Below, piece after piece: positions 1 through 14,700 of a stretch of DNA of 64,000 bases. Origin of the DNA: Gymnorhina tibicen. Taxonomy: Eukaryota > Chordata > Aves > Passeriformes > Artamidae. Every line of letters begins with the position of its first letter. Positions within the stretch are counted from its first letter, which is position 1. The translations under genes and the position numbers were made by a program. Location: assembly GCA_013399875.1 (NCBI GenBank), contig VXAZ01018984.1, positions 3,168,935 through 3,232,934 of the forward strand. The letters are read 5' to 3'. A model generated the notes under the pieces. It saw nothing but the letters and a program-made list of their open reading frames with translations. It searched no databases and was not told the origin of the DNA.

Positions 1-133
1 GGACGAGCTCTGCTACTTAGCCCACCTAAAACTGGAAGTCAGTTTACTTGCCATTCCTACAGTTCCACTAGAACTTTAATGTATTAAAATGTAGACTTAA
101 AATTAAAACTTAATTCAATGGATTTAACACTTG

Positions 134-187
134 GATTCAAGGATCTTAGAGTTTTCCAGCCTAAATGATTCCATGATTCTATGAATC
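134..187 (+). repeat. CR1 LINE 3' tail fragment
   Basis: A short remnant of the extreme 3' end of a CR1 retrotransposon in plus orientation. The sequence runs from a degraded TTCCAGCCTAAATGATT-type block into CCATGATTCTATGA, which is the diagnostic CR1 tail built from an 8-bp ATTCTATG-type repeat instead of poly-A. Only about 50 bp remain, as expected for CR1, which is usually heavily 5'-truncated. The copy is diverged and no target-site duplication is visible. Confidence 0.7.
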
Positions 188-3100
188 CCTTTGTTACCTT
201 AAAAACCTAACAGCTTCTTAAGGATGATCGTAGTTCATTGCCAAAAGCAAAGCAGTGAGATTAGTCAGATCAAGCAAATATTAAAATATCATCTTCAGCT
301 GAGTGAAAACTGTCATTGAGGTAGACAAATATTCTCGGGGAAAGAGTGCAACGCAAGAAAGGGTGAGGAAGCCTGAAACATTTCTGTGCACCATGTAGCA
401 TATAGTATGTTTTAGCTCCAGGCTTCTAATTCAGCTGGGCTCCCTGAGTTTGGACTTGTGTGATCAGACCAGGAAGAGTGCAACTGTATTTTACTGAGGT
501 AGAACATAAAAGCAGAGGGTTTATACTAATATGTAAAAAGAATTAGTTGAAGAATATTCTATACCTCCATGCTTAGCCACCTGCACTTGTGACTCTGTGC
601 AGTGGAAGCCTCACAGAATTCTGTTCATTTAATTCTATTTTAAAACTTCACCTGGATAGACTATTTTAATATTTCACTGTTTTTTGATAAAGTGAATAAA
701 ATCACAGACTAAGAAATATTGATTTTAAAAAGTCATTAAATATTGGATCCATGTCAGTTGGATCTGTGTTAGCAGACTTGTATTTATTGGGAAGTGATTA
801 CATGAACATTCTCCTTATTTATTATTTCTGCATCTTTAAAATGCTGACTAGCCTGCAATCTGCCTTCTTGGAAATCCTAATTATACAGTAATTCAGTCTG
901 TTTATAATATGTTTTCAATTTTCACTACATAGTCTACTGTCAGAAAAATATGACATTTGGTTTTATGGAAATATTTAAATCACAACAGCAAGCTACTGCA
1001 TTGGAACTCTGGCTTTTGGAGACAAGGATGGGCTAGTGAAATTGTTCTCTCATAAATGGGACATTCAGAAGAATTCCCGATTGATTTCCATAACAGATGA
1101 GTTAAGCCAATGTGGAGAACATCTGAAATTCCATTGTATTTTAGCAGCATTGTGAAATGGAAGCAAAATCTAAAATGCTGATGAACAGTGTTCAAATACT
1201 GATCTAAATCAACGTTTTGGTTTATTAATTCATAAATTAAATATATATGTATGACTCAGAATTTATCATACTCTTTGTGGCATTTTATTGTAGGTGCTTT
1301 TCAAATATGTGTTATCAGATGAATTTTGGGTGTATTTTTTGTATTTATATTTGGAAGGCTAATTTTTGCTCACACTAATTTTCAATGGAAACATCTAAAC
1401 AATTCCTTTGCTTTGTATTGCAAAAGAGTCTGTGTTTTACAATGGTGTATGGTTTCTTTCAAACCTCCTGATAGCTAATAAATTAGCATGGGCAGCAACA
1501 GCATGCAATATTGGCAGTGTCATTAAAACAAGGCCTTAAGAATAGGCACCTGTAGACAAGGGCCTTGTCTGCTCTCCCGAAATCCCATCAGCTACTGTCA
1601 CTGTTGAAAACAGAACGGTGGGCTGGATGGACCTTTCCCTCACCCAGTGAGGCATTTATTTCCTCGTGGTCTTATGGTGTTATCTGCTCACTTTTGTTAC
1701 TACAAATACACTGTGCGGTGTATTTTACTTCATACATAGACAAATATAATTTTAATTTGAGATGCCGCTTGAGTGGACTTCTAATATCAGAGAATTTGCA
1801 TATGAAATGTCAGAAAGTGATTAATTAGCTTTTCATGACAAATAAGGTATCTTTTTCAGTCTGCGGGTTTTTTGTGTGAATTTTTCTACTTAATGAAATT
1901 TACTCACGCTCTTCACATGATCTTCTTGTACATAGCGATGCTGACTCTATGACTGCTCCAAAATTTCTAGTGAGATTGCTGTCTTAAACCTTCTATGGAA
2001 GCTAGACAACAAAGCTCCTTTCTGAACTTAGGACATGCTTTCCGTCCCGTGTTTAGTGTACAGCAATGCAAAATGCTGCATCGTGGCCATGTGAAGCATT
2101 ACCACTTGTTTTGCTATTGCTTAGACAGGAAACTATGTGGTAGATTGCAGATGTACAACACTGGGAGACTCCAGCCAGAATTCTGAGAACCCATACTTTG
2201 TGGATCTGACAATGGTGATTTTCAGCTAGGACATTCAGTCATTTCCTCATTAGTCCATGTAAAGAGCTCATCATCTCAAATGGTAGTTAGTTCTGTGGGG
2301 GGTGTAGCACTGTATCAGAGGCACAGCAGGCAAGATTTACTTTGTCAGTTTTTACCTCTGAGATTTCCACAACTGGGAATCACGTGGGGATAGGGACAAT
2401 GGAAATTCTCTGATGGACACGCAGGTATCTCTGTCTAAAGTCCTATTTTCATACTGTGTATTCCTTTCTTTCTCTGACATTTTACTCCTTGCAGTTAATC
2501 TCACAGTACTGCCATAAAAACTTCCCTCTGCCAGGTTTTACTTCCTCACAGTGTTCAGATAAATATATTTAAAAGACTTAACACCTGTAAAAAACCAAAC
2601 AACCCCGCTCAACCTGTATATGTGTGGTAGCTCATTAGTCCCATTCTCATGTAATTTTCTAATAGCCATCTATTTCCAAATTTCTTTTTTTCAAATCTCT
2701 TAAATCTTCAAAAATTTACTTTACACCAGTGATGTGACAGACTGTTGTTCAAACACAAAGTCTCAACCGTTACTTCACAGAATATTTTGGAGTAAATTTT
2801 CTTGATCCAATCATTTACATGATTGGGCTTAAATCGATGAACTTTTCACATCTGAAACATGTCCTTTTCTTGCAAAAATACCACACACAAGGGTTTTTTG
2901 TCATGTGAAAGATAATACTGATATGGAGAAAGATAAGGAGAGAGCTGAACTGAAGTTGCAATACAAACTAAGAGTTCACAACACTGTGCTAAAATATTTC
3001 TAGAAATACTGTCTTCTTTCAACAGATTTTTTAAGACTTTTCTCTGATTTCTACCTTTTTCAAGTAATAAATAGGAATTATATCCACTGAAAAGAGGCTT

Positions 3101-4095
3101 TTGGCAGTCAGCTAGTATAATGGGGCATAATCAATTTCTTGTCATACTTTTTAGGACATCATCAAGTTCATTTTCAGGAAAAGTTCTTTATGGAATGTCT
3201 AAGAAGCTCAGAAATCTGTAAATCAGGAAGCTAATTCAGAGGATTCTGTGTGATCTCAGAAGAGTGCAAGTTTTCAATGAGGTAATCTGGTATTTAGAGT
3301 CATTTCAGGGACAGGATTTAAACCATTTTTAAAACATTGTAGAAAGCTTACCCATAGTAAGGGTTTGAACCCTGTTTACAGTTCCAGACCTTAATGCAAT
3401 TCCAGTTCAGTTTCTAGACGTAGCCAAAGCAGATGGGGAAATCCTGCCCCTACCCCAAGACGTAATGAGAATCCACACTCATGATATCCAACAGGAAGCT
3501 GTTTTCTGCTCACTGTCTTCCCAAGGCAATGAAGAAATAGTACCTAATTTTCAAACACAAAATCTATTTCTCCAGGCTGCCCTCACAAGCACAAGTTCTA
3601 ATTTCAGGTGTCTCATCTGAATCAATGCCAAAGTAAGTCCCCTAATGCAGTGCTTTTGGAATTAGAGGGCCATTTTCAGTTTCCCCGTGAAAACACGTGG
3701 AACTGCATCCCTTTAGAAAACTGCTGATTTGGATTTCATCAGACCTGCAAACTGGTGATGTTCATCATACGCAGCTATTAAATTGTACCTACAAAAGCAG
3801 GGGGGTTAATTATGACCGAGCTCCAGGCTTGATTTGCCTCTCTGCATCCCCTTTCAAGTTTCAATTAAGTTTGGTTCTTTACTTTGCTGCTTGTCTAAAC
3901 TTAAAGTGTTTCTGAAGCCAGCCACTGTTTAACAATTGCCACATTTCCTCCCACAGGCAGTTATGTTTCACTTGTGGTTTAACTAATCCATAACAAGTTA
4001 TTGGTACTATGAGTTTGTCAAAGCATTAGTATTTGACTTACTAATATCTTTGAGAGACAAAGAAAAACTCATTCATTTCCAGAACTGAATGCTAC
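188..4095. other. AT-rich sequence, nothing recognised
   Basis: No gene or clear repeat seen. The open frames here are under about 90 codons, show no domain motif, and lack a credible acceptor/donor pair. Small inverted repeats such as CCAATCA/TGATTGG at 2807-2826 are within what chance would give in this composition. Confidence 0.6.
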
Positions 4096-4137
4096 TGCCA
4101 TAGAAACTCACTAAATGCTGGTAGTTTCTCTATGGCA
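4096..4137. repeat. Small inverted repeat (hairpin)
   Basis: TGCCATAG (4096-4103) plus AAACT (4104-4108) pair with AGTTT (4123-4127) and CTATGGCA (4130-4137). This gives 13 base pairs interrupted by a 2-nt bulge (4128-4129), closing a 14-nt loop. It may be a relic of a palindromic element or simply chance. No flanking duplication or family identity was recognised. Confidence 0.5.
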
Positions 4138-7100
4138 AGGGACTATTAAAAGAGAAGGATAGAGAAAAGGAAATATTGTTCTGGAACGAGATCTCATACT
4201 GCATCACTGCTGTGGTATACCATGAGAGAGAAACACAGCTAAAATGCAAACAGAGACAGGGATTTTTTTTTTTTTGAGAACTTCTGGCCACAATAAATTT
4301 GGGTTTGGAACCAAAAAAAAGAGGTGGAAAGAGAAGACATGCATGCCTAATACTGAAGTAGAACTTGTTTGTATCTAACATATTGGAGAAATTGTTTGAG
4401 AACAGTTCATTCTAGTGAAAATATTACTTTTGTAACACTGCCAAGATCAGTGTTTTCTCATTCATGAATCAGAGTTCTTTGCTCATTTGTGGTTGCTTTC
4501 TTCTCATCCTCTTTCCTTGCCTACTGTCCTTTTACAGCAAAAATCCATCCACAGTTGCCTAGCTAAGCACTTGCTCAAGTATCAGTGGTGAGGGTTCTAC
4601 AGAACAAGTCAGCTGGGCTTGATGTGCTCTTCTTATTTGTGTAGTGCACACAACTCTTCAATTCTGTGTAGACACGCTGGGGTTCTTTTGCAGTTATTTC
4701 GTTTGACTGCAGAAGAACTTGTCTGTCTTCTGGTAAGAAGTGTGGAAAAGGTGTTGAAAGGCTGGGCCTTGCTGCAGATGTGGGCGGTCCAGCACAAGCA
4801 AAAGCACAATGTGGGCTTTAATTCCTGCCACCAGCTGCAAATTACATGTGGGATCGAAGACCAAGTGAATGTGTGCTTTAAAATCTGGAGGTGCTGGGCA
4901 AAAATATGGAGGGCTATATGGGTAACACGGGTGTAGGTGTGTCCCTCTGTCATTAAACTGTTATTTAATGACTAGATATCATTTGGATTATGAAAATATT
5001 GGTCTGTCACTACAGCGATCCAGGGGTTACTTTTCTGCGATGGATTTACTGGTTCTACCTCGTTCTGTTCATATGAAACCTGAAGACGCCTGACAATTAC
5101 ATAGCTGTGGATGTTCTGTGCAGGAGAATATTGGCCATTTCATTATAACAAATCCAACTAAAACAAAATGATAGCTGGGGAAGGAGGGAGGGAGGTAAGA
5201 GAAAGGAAGGCATTATTCCTTACCACAAAACATTCCTCCCTTTCTCTTCCTCCCCTAAGCAAATTAACAGAGTAGGTCCTTTATGCATGCAGGCCTGTGC
5301 AGGAAAGCTACTGGAGCACTGACACAGAAGGAAATCATACAAGATACTGTACCTGGTTCCAGTAAAATTTGAGTGTGTGGGTGGCAAGAGGCTTAGTTCC
5401 ATGTGCTTTCCACCCCACAGGCAGCTCCACAACTTCCTGTTGTGGAGGTTTCTCCTCTTTCCTATGTGGCTTTGTGCAGTAGGCTTGCCTTTCCCTTGGT
5501 TGACGTTATTTGCAGCCTGTGTACAGTAAGTAGCCTTGTGCAGTTTGCTCATCCAAAAATGCTGCATATAAATTTGACTTATGAACTCTGTAGGGTGGTG
5601 TTATGAAGAATTATCTCAACTAAGAATAATTTTTCATTAGTTAAACAGGAGATGACATAGTCCCTGACTTTTTTCCCTTGGACTTTTCAATATGTCCCAT
5701 TCAGGAATCAGGACCAAAGACAATGTTATTTTAGTTCTTTTTGGATTACATTTACTCACTCCCAATGTGTTCTGTTCTTCTTAAAGTGACACGTGTTTAC
5801 TCAGAAAGGAATATACCAATCACTAAAATTGTATATTTTCTGCTTTTATGTGAAGTGGTTTTTGGCAGCCTGAAAGAAAATTTTGAGACTAAAATCTGAT
5901 CTCACAGTCTTAAGTAATAGGTCCTGGCTTTAATGATTTACAAGCAGAATTACATACCTGGTCCCTTTGCTTTTGAGTTTTCAAACTAAGGGTCAGCATG
6001 AGGGCAAGCTGTATCTTGCTGAAACATAGACAAGTGTAACTGAACTGTTAAATTTATGCCTTTTTTTTTTAATCCTCTTGATTTATTAAGGGAGAAGACA
6101 GCAGAATGAATGAAAGTGTAGATCAGAGCCAAGACTTTCATCTTCAGTGTGGATCAGATCTGGATAGCAAGGTGAATGTTTTGTGGTTGAATGACTGTCA
6201 AGGAGTAGCAAGAGCAATTAAGTAGCTCAGTGTAATGCACATGTAAGTAATTTTTTTAACGATTGGAAGCCTTAAGTGTTCTGACCACTAACATGGAGAG
6301 GTGCAAAAGCCTGTTGGATGTCATAGGACATGGATAAAGAGGATAGGGGGTTACAACATTTTATATATATTTATCTTTATCTGTCAGTCATCATCAACAA
6401 GCATTCAGATTCTGTTGACGCAGCAGTATTAAAGTTGTTTCAGCTTCAGTAACATGAGTTTGTTTTGCATTTCAAGGGATTTAGCTAAAAATTTGTAATG
6501 AAAACATAATACATAATTCCATGTACCATTTTGGTCTGACTGGTATAGGTCAAACAGCTTTGCATTTGTTGCCTTGAATGTGTAGATTATATTATGGTGG
6601 CATATTTCATGGTTAAGGCAAACTAATATTTTTCAAGTTGAAGGCAATCACATTAAACTTTTACGATATAAGTAGCATCAATAACTCTTGAATAGGGACA
6701 GATGTCAGTTGCTTCATTTACCAGATAGTTTAGCCAGGATACTCAAGTTAAATAACCATTTGGCTGACTTTGAGGAAACTATTTCATAAGTATAAAGAAA
6801 AGTATAACAGTCTTCCTGGGCAAACTATAGGTATGATTTGAACATGTAAACAATATAGATTATATGCTCTTTTACCATTTATTTTACTAGCAGAGTTTTC
6901 ACTTGCTGTCTAACTGGAATCCCAATTTAAATACAGAATAATAAAAATATCAACCTCTGGTTTAATGGTGATACTGTGACCTACTAATTCTATTTTTTTA
7001 GCCTATTAAGCCTTTATATAGTTTAAATAGGCTTTATATGTAATACTTTGGAAAGAATGAGAAAGTTTACAGATTTTGAGCCTCCGTGCAAATCAGCTTG

Positions 7101-8654
7101 AGCATTTTGTTTAGTCACAAAATAGGGTGCATTTGGTTGGTCCAAGTACCAGGCACATGAGTCCCAGCTGGCCAATTTGTGTGGGAGTGTGGATCTTTTC
7201 ATCTACATACCTCATTCCTGGCCACCCTTTTTTCCCTTTATCCAATCCTCAGTGAGCCGCTGCACACACATTAATTGCCCTGAGCAGACAAGTAGTCTTT
7301 TCTGTTTCTACCATAAATGCCACTCAATGAACCAGCCACTAGGTCATGCTCAAGTGCAATGGAATCTTGTTTTTCCCTCCCAAACATCTAGCATCACCTC
7401 CACCCCGACTTCAGCTTCTGTGAGGCCAATGAAGTCCTTTCACAAATACTCTTATTTTGGTTGGTATAAAGAAAATTTTTGTCAACCGAAATATATTAAA
7501 ACTATAAACATTTTCAGGAGCAGGATGTAGAGGTAATTGTCAAATTTATCTTTTTTCCCCTCCTAAAGCTTCTCTCACGTTTTAAAAATTGCTTATTTTA
7601 TCACTGTGGAATTAAACAATACTTTAAAAGGTGTCCTAACACTCTGCTTTTCTGAAACCTCCTAATGGATTGTAGGACCAATATTTTCTCCTTCATGAGG
7701 ACAACAGCAACTGAAATACAAGATTTCTTTGTCTTTCTTTGTGCACTTTCATCAACAGATCGTTATCTATCTTCAAATTTTGTTTAGTTAAAACTTTTTT
7801 TCAGGAATGTATTTAAGAGAAAAATTAAATAATACTTAATGAAGAGCATTGTCTCTGGAAACAGATTAAAATGTTCATCTTCACACTTCTAGTGTCAATA
7901 CAGACTTTAACTGGCAAAATAGAATCAAGAAAATAAGTTCCTAAAATGCTGCAAAACTAATAACAGAAGCTTCTGGGAGACCTTCGTGTGGAAGAAATTG
8001 CGGATTTTTTGGGAATGTGTCTGAGTCACTGCTACAAAAAGAATCTTTTAGATGGAGAAGATCATCAGACATAAAGCCATTAACTTGATGTGTGGTTTTG
8101 TAGCTTTTTCTACAGCCTTTATAAAAACTAGAGAAGACATTTGCTTTTACCTAAGATTCTTTCTGATAGAAGACTGTTAAATTAGGATAACGATGCCTTA
8201 GCATTTTAAGCTTATTTGAAGTATGTTGCACATCTGAAATGACTGAGAACCATTGGCTTGAACAGACATTACCTAACCCGGAGAAGTCTGTGTTTGTGGA
8301 ATTTGAGGAATACATGGAGAAATACATTGAGTGCAGCATTCTTTCCACTGGCTTAATCAGTCCTATGGAATTACCTCACCATGATGGTTCTTCCTCTAGC
8401 AGCTTCCCTTTGAGAAATTTCCGCGCCTTCAGGCAATAGATCAATTGTGACAGTACCGATCTCCTCCAGGGACTGCTGCCTCACTTTGTAGCTTGTACCA
8501 CTCATTTCTGTGGCCTGTTTACACCATGTGACTTGGGATGCAGTCTTGGGCACAGTAGAAAAGCTGAAAAGCTAGGTAAATGGATGTTCTTCGTTTAAGG
8601 CATGGTACAGAACTCTAAACAAGTAGTGAAAGAGGGAGCCAAGAAACAAGGACC
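4138..8654. other. AT-rich sequence with minor low-complexity tracts
   Basis: No gene is supported. It holds a 13-T run (4263-4275) and a purine-rich G-run cluster (about 5178-5211, runs of 2 to 4 G). Overlapping short frames at 4619-4953 and 5220-5606 occur on both strands, with no family motif and no splice context. An 8-bp inverted repeat AGCCTATT/AATAGGCT lies around 7000-7030. The frame at 8239-8439 is acidic and plausible in composition but is not recognised. Confidence 0.55.
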
Positions 8655-8732
8655 ATCTAGCAAATCAAGTATAAAGCCAGGATTGGAACTTAAGTCTGCT
8701 GCATCGTGATTTTAGGTTCTTTTTGCTGTCTC
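8655..8732 (+). repeat. MIR-like ancient SINE core
   Basis: The stretch resembles the conserved core and 3' part of MIR-type tRNA-derived SINEs. A CTAGCAA block is followed by AAGCCAGGATTGGAACTTA and then AGTCTGCTGCATC, the order seen in MIR (tagcaagtgg, agccaggattcgaaccc, ggtctgctgactcc). It is strongly diverged, which fits an amniote-age insertion. Chance similarity is possible because only about 75 bp align by eye; a RepeatMasker search would settle it. Confidence 0.5.
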
Positions 8733-11700
8733 ATCCTTTTTTTCTGAGTTCTTTATCAAACTGTGTTGCTGACATGCAGCTCCTGGGCCAATACATTGCT
8801 AAGCATCTGGAATTGAACCAAAGTACATTAGAAAAGAAGGTGAGAAAACTGTTAGGTAAAATGGTGAGTGAATAATATTTTTTGATACAGGATTGTGGCA
8901 AATGAAGCTTGTTGTTGATATTTATCTTCAAGAAATTTTCTAAAGGCCCTGCTGGTTGCTAGGAATCACTATGGAATGAATATTTGTCTGACTGACAAGT
9001 TGTGATTGAGGAATGTCTGCGCAGAGTTGCTACTCACAGGGACATTTTACTGATCTGTATTGGAGGCTGCAGGAAAGGACTTTAAGAACACTTGAGACTC
9101 ACCCATTAACGATGCTAGACACAGGACTACTGGGAAGGTGATGCTGAGGAAAAGATCAAAGAGCTTAAAACCCAGTTGCTTCTGAGAAGGAAGATTAAAC
9201 TGAGACCTGCAATAAAACTTTTCTCTACCTGAGAGTTTTAACAGGAGATCTGCTATGACATTAATTTAGTCATTACTTCTTAGCTGTAAATAATAACCAA
9301 AAGTTTATGAAATAACTCTAAAGTGACAAACTGTGGCTGGAGACTATGTCTTGAAAGAAGGCACAGAATAACTTCAAAACTCTTAAACCCAGCCCATAGG
9401 CATTCTTTCTGTTCTCAATTACACTGATTTAATTCTGCTTAAGTTGGGGTCAGTTTAAATCAAAATTTTGCCTGTGTTTTAAGTTTAATCATAGTCTTAT
9501 CTAGGATCTCAAACAGGGGTAGGATAAATCATACTGTGTAACTGCCCGTCTCCCTGAATCTACTAGAAATGGAGCTTTGCTTGTACATTGAGACCAGATG
9601 CAGTTATTAGAGTTAGGTGAGATGAATGCCATTCATGAGGCCATAACGCATTTTTAATGGCTGTCAAGGGCTTTTTGTTATCGCTTACTGGATTACAGTA
9701 GGCCAGATCCCACACCTTAGAGGATTTTTTGTACTTTGTTGTATGTGTGGTACTGAATAGATAGGTGGTATTTAGTAAATACTGTCTGAGTCTGATGTCT
9801 CAGTAAACTGCTGCTGTGTTACTAAGGCCTTCAGGTTTTAGTCCAAACAAATCTGGGTTGGAAAAAACACCTGCTTTATTTGCTCTTTCTACAGCATTTC
9901 CTAGGGCAAATTACTGTAAACATATCAAATTCAGTATTTAATTAGTAAAGCCATTATTTTAAGAGCCTTGCTTAATGTGCTTTTTCACATCCTAGCAGCA
10001 TCAAGGTTAATTATGTTAATTTTTGCATTTGGTCCTCTCAAGCAATATGCAAAAGGTTCTCTAGAAACAACAGATATGTAGAGGTAAATCTTTTTGCCAC
10101 CTTGCAAGTACAGCAGGGTCCTCTAAATGCCTTGGCAATGAACAAGAAGGAAAAAAAATATCTGATCCTGAAAATACCATTACCATTATTTATTTTGAAA
10201 TTGACACTGCACAGTTTTCAGGCTAACACCCAGATTTAGCTGTGTATCTGAGATAATCCAACACATACACAAATCAGCCTAAAATGTCTTTTCCTTCATC
10301 TCTGTTATATCCATTTAATTTCTTGAAAAGGTGAAGAAAACATAGATCGAGAAAACGAAATCAGCTAAGGAATTTCGTTTATTATGATTGGACAGCTGCA
10401 GTTGGTCCACTAAGGATCACTTTATGTTTTATTTTGATTAAGGAGATACCAGTCAGCCAACCATAATTTGTACAATGCTGCTATTGCAGTTGAAAATAGA
10501 TGACCTTTTGCAGCTGACAGTGGTACTAATTAAGGTATCATTGCTGGGCAAAATTTTCCATCTGTGACATAATCAGTAATGGGATTTTTGTTTTTATTTC
10601 TACATGTAAGTATGTTGCCAATTTAATCAGTTACTCTTTGCTGAGAGTTGTAGTGTCCCCCATTAACATGTGTGAGGTTTAATTCTAGTCTTATATTCAG
10701 TTAATCACGTATTTAGTGAATGTTGCTGAATAATTTGTACACGTGTTCAAAGTTAACAATTTTTCTGAATCAGGGTTAAAATTTAATTTTTCACAGCCTT
10801 AGTTGGAGAATGAATATTTGTCCAAACAGAATTTATTTATATTTTGTTAGGAAAATAAGGGTGCTCTTTTTTTTCAAATTTCCATCTTCATATTCTTGGA
10901 TCTGCAGTTTTTGCCCATGTGGCCATGCCCCTTTTCTAGCCTTTGCACTATCTTTTCATCCTATAGGAAGTCATGGACATCCTACTAGTCTTCAGCTTGT
11001 TTCTCGTTTTATGCCTGTTTTTCCATCTCAGAAGAGAGATATGGAACAAAATCATATAGTCCTGCCAAAATCATGGCAACTGAATACAGTGATTGCCTTT
11101 TTTTTGCTTGTGGTTCTACCACTGAGTTTAAGTATAAAAGAGAAAAGCAGAATGCCATTCTATAGCCATCGTGCAGATTATGCCATGTCTCTGGATTAGG
11201 CAAATTTATCTTGTACTGGGGAATACTTTCACTCGAACGAATGCCCATACATCTATTGAATTTAAGAAAAAAGCAAGCAATACACCACTGGGTTTCAAAT
11301 GAGGAAGTAATATATTGGGTTTGACTTACAAAGGTCATGTTGGCTGTTCCAGCACCTCTTACTCTTTGCTGACTTTCTCCAAATAAAAGGAGCATGTGAG
11401 ACAGAAGTGTTTCAATGTCCTTTTTTTATTTAATGAAACAAGTCTGAGCTGAAAAAAGAGCAACACCTTGCCTTTTATGAAGGAGAAATAGTTAGCAACC
11501 TGAAGGTTTCTGGTTCTAGAGTTTGTCCAGATGGAGTTCAGGTTTATTAATTTTTGGGCCATGCTCCCAAAAACCATTTAGATGTACATTGAGCATATGA
11601 AAAGTAATTGTTTTGGGGGAAAAAAGGACATTAGGATGTGACAGGCATGGTGTGAGACACTATAATGGGCTTTACTCATAGTCCGTTCTAAGGTAGTATT

Positions 11701-14700
11701 CTGTTGCTATAAAACAATTGTTTGAAAAAAAGGCTCTAAAACATTTGCAGAACAGAGGTGTAACATCAATGCAATTCTGTATCCAGGCCAATTGAGAGCT
11801 AAGGCAAAAATACTCTCAGAAATCAAAAGTTTCTGGATTGCTGCACTACCCAATAGTATTTCTTTAGGAAAATAGACTTCAAAGTACCATTTTTTAAGGT
11901 ATAAGTAAAGCCCAATCGTCTGATTTTTACACCACTACAGAGTTTGGTGGAAGTTTTGCTTGTTTTTAGAGGATTTAGACTTTACTGTTTCATCAGTAAT
12001 GATTTCTTTTTAACTAAATTTTGAAATACTTCTCAATTTGTTTATTTTTTTACTTCCTGACATTAGCAAAATTCACACTAAGAACTGTGAGGTTTTTTAT
12101 CAACGAATACTTAGAAAAATAAGAAGACTTCAAACTATTATTTAAAAGAATCATAGCATGGGCTCCTGCTTCTTTGTGTGGGAGGCTAATTTTTTTCCAA
12201 CTGCTAGACATATTCTTTCCTGAGATATCTCCAGTCAAATATAAACCAGGGATGCATGTGCTGGTGAATCAAACAGGAAAGAAACACATACAAATCCCAT
12301 AATACTTTTATTCCTAGAATTTCGTGCATCAGGCACTGGACTACATGAATTTCAACAGTGGATTTCAACCAAAGGGATCAAAGTTCAGAATTAGAACTAC
12401 TACTTATTCCTGCTTTTATAGTTCCTGTAGAAATACCCAGGGTTCTCTCTTCAGCACTGGCCAAGGCCATTTAGTGAGGCACCAACTTAGGGGTGTGAAT
12501 AGCTCCACCGGTGTCACTAAAGTCAAGCCTATGTTTACTTCCTTAGGAGAACATGCTTCTAAGGCAACGCTGATGTACTTAAATTTGGAATCTGGACAGT
12601 TTAGATGTAGTCTAGTTTTGAGGTATTTGTACTATGAAACAGCCCGTTTCAATACAACTGTTTCAAGTGTACAGCTTGTTCACACGGCTTGCCCTTACAT
12701 CCCAGTTTTGGGGATAACTGAAATGGAGCCACTGTCACTGTTGTCTCTGCAGAACTGCAGAGTAATGTAAATAGTTTTGCAATGAAAAATACTGATATGA
12801 GGAAGGCTATTTTTATTTGCCACGTGCTTATAATTCTTCAGGTTCTGGGACAATATATCTTGCATCTCGCTTGTGCTCATTTTGTGAGATTATTTGTTGT
12901 GATGCAAAAAACCCAGAGCTGACACAGCAATTTAAAATCAGTACTGTGACAGCAGTTTTACAAGTGTGTGGGTCTAGGTTGCTGAAAAAGCACAAAACCA
13001 AGAGATACCATGCAGTGGTGAGATTTTCAGAGGGAAAAGCAGCTGTAGCTGGAAGCCTGCCAGGATGCTTTCTTCAAAGTACTGCATCTGTCCTTGCACA
13101 GACTGCTGTCCTTAGTTGCAGCAATTGCAGGGAGCATGAAATCTATTTTCAGTTTATGGTCACATTTGTGCAACCCATCAGTTTTCAGAAGTGGCTGTGA
13201 TTAAATAGGCCAGGCCCTGCCTTTCTTTAGATGTTTGTGCAGTTCATTGCAACTAATTCCAGTAGGGTTCTGAGGTAAGACCTGTCACATAACAAAAAAA
13301 ATATTCAAATTACAGTCTTCCTTGTTTTTTCTTAGGCACATGCTGATTTCCTCCAGTCTTCTACATTAAGTCTACTTACTTTTTGTGTTTATTGAGTTTT
13401 GATGAAAGTATTTCTCAATCTTGAGCTCCGTATCATACTACTGGGAAAAAAAGGAGACGTCTGGATCTATACCTCAGCAACCTAAAAGAATTATTTCATG
13501 CCATCACTAAATACAATCTTTAGCACTCAATCTGCAATACTAACTGGTTTGGACAAGAACTCGGATTTTTTTCTACATGATTTTGAAGAGAGATCTGGTC
13601 AAAAACAGCTTTAAGAAGGAAGGCATGCTAGCTGTGATTGAAAGGGCAATGGAAGTGAAAAAACATGTCAGTAAGGCACTGTTTACCAGAAATAATGTGT
13701 CATATATTGTGCTGTTTCTGTGTGGGAAAAAAAATATCGTAAGATTGACCACAGTAATTTTTCCTAAGTTTAGTTGAAAACAAGGGGTTAAATTATCCAT
13801 TATCGAGAGACTGGTTGGATTTTTGGCTTTCAGGCAACACTATGGTGATCTCTTCCTTTTCCTCTCTAATTATAGGAATATTAAATGTTGATTCTGTGCT
13901 GTCTGGATGCTGTCCCAGGTCGTGTAGTTGAAAAGCCATGGTGTATCATGACAGGTTATTTCTTCATTGTGATGGCAGGTATTGTCCGAACAGGTTCCTT
14001 TCATCCAAATGAAGTAGTAGTGACTGCCACCAAGCATTCACAACAGAAATGGGGAAAACTAAGTTAGATCCAATGAAACAACTCAAAGAGAGTAAAAAAG
14101 AGGTTAAAGATACTGACAGTGACTGTAATTCAGGTACTGGATTTGAGCACCGTACACTTCCCCTTTTGGGACCACATCTCTCAGCCAGCAAAACACTGAG
14201 AACAACAGTGGTTGGTGGTCATCAGAAAAAACCCAAAAGCCTTTTAATGGACCCCTACCAACAACCCAGAGCAATGTACATACTGAAAATATCTACACTT
14301 CTAAAACCTCAAATATGAGGAAAACCCAGGAATGAAGAGAGTGTTCCAGCTAGTTCCCGATTGCCATTAGATCTATTATCACTCATTATTGCCCACCCAG
14401 TCTTCACTGTGCACTTGACAATTTCTTTTTAGTATTCATAGAACCACATGCAAGAGTCAAAACCACAGATCACTAGGATATTTATTAGGAAATTAGACTC
14501 TTGAATAAGAAATGTGATTCAAACAACCTTCTAGCAATATATTATCTTGACCTCTGCATATGCTTTTGCCAATTTTGTGACAGAGCAACATTAAATTGAG
14601 TGGGTGGTGTAAGCTAGGAAGGATTATATGGGCCAGAGGGAACAGATCCCATTACTGTTGCGTTCCAGATATTTCTAATTTAAGGGTTTTCATAGGACAA

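Noticed and set aside
12148..12165. AGAATCATAGCATGG, resembling a CR1 tail
   Set aside because: Only about 15 bp match and the following bases do not continue as CR1.
12324..12770. 148-codon plus-strand frame
   Set aside because: No domain, no homologous pattern recognised, no codon or splice evidence.
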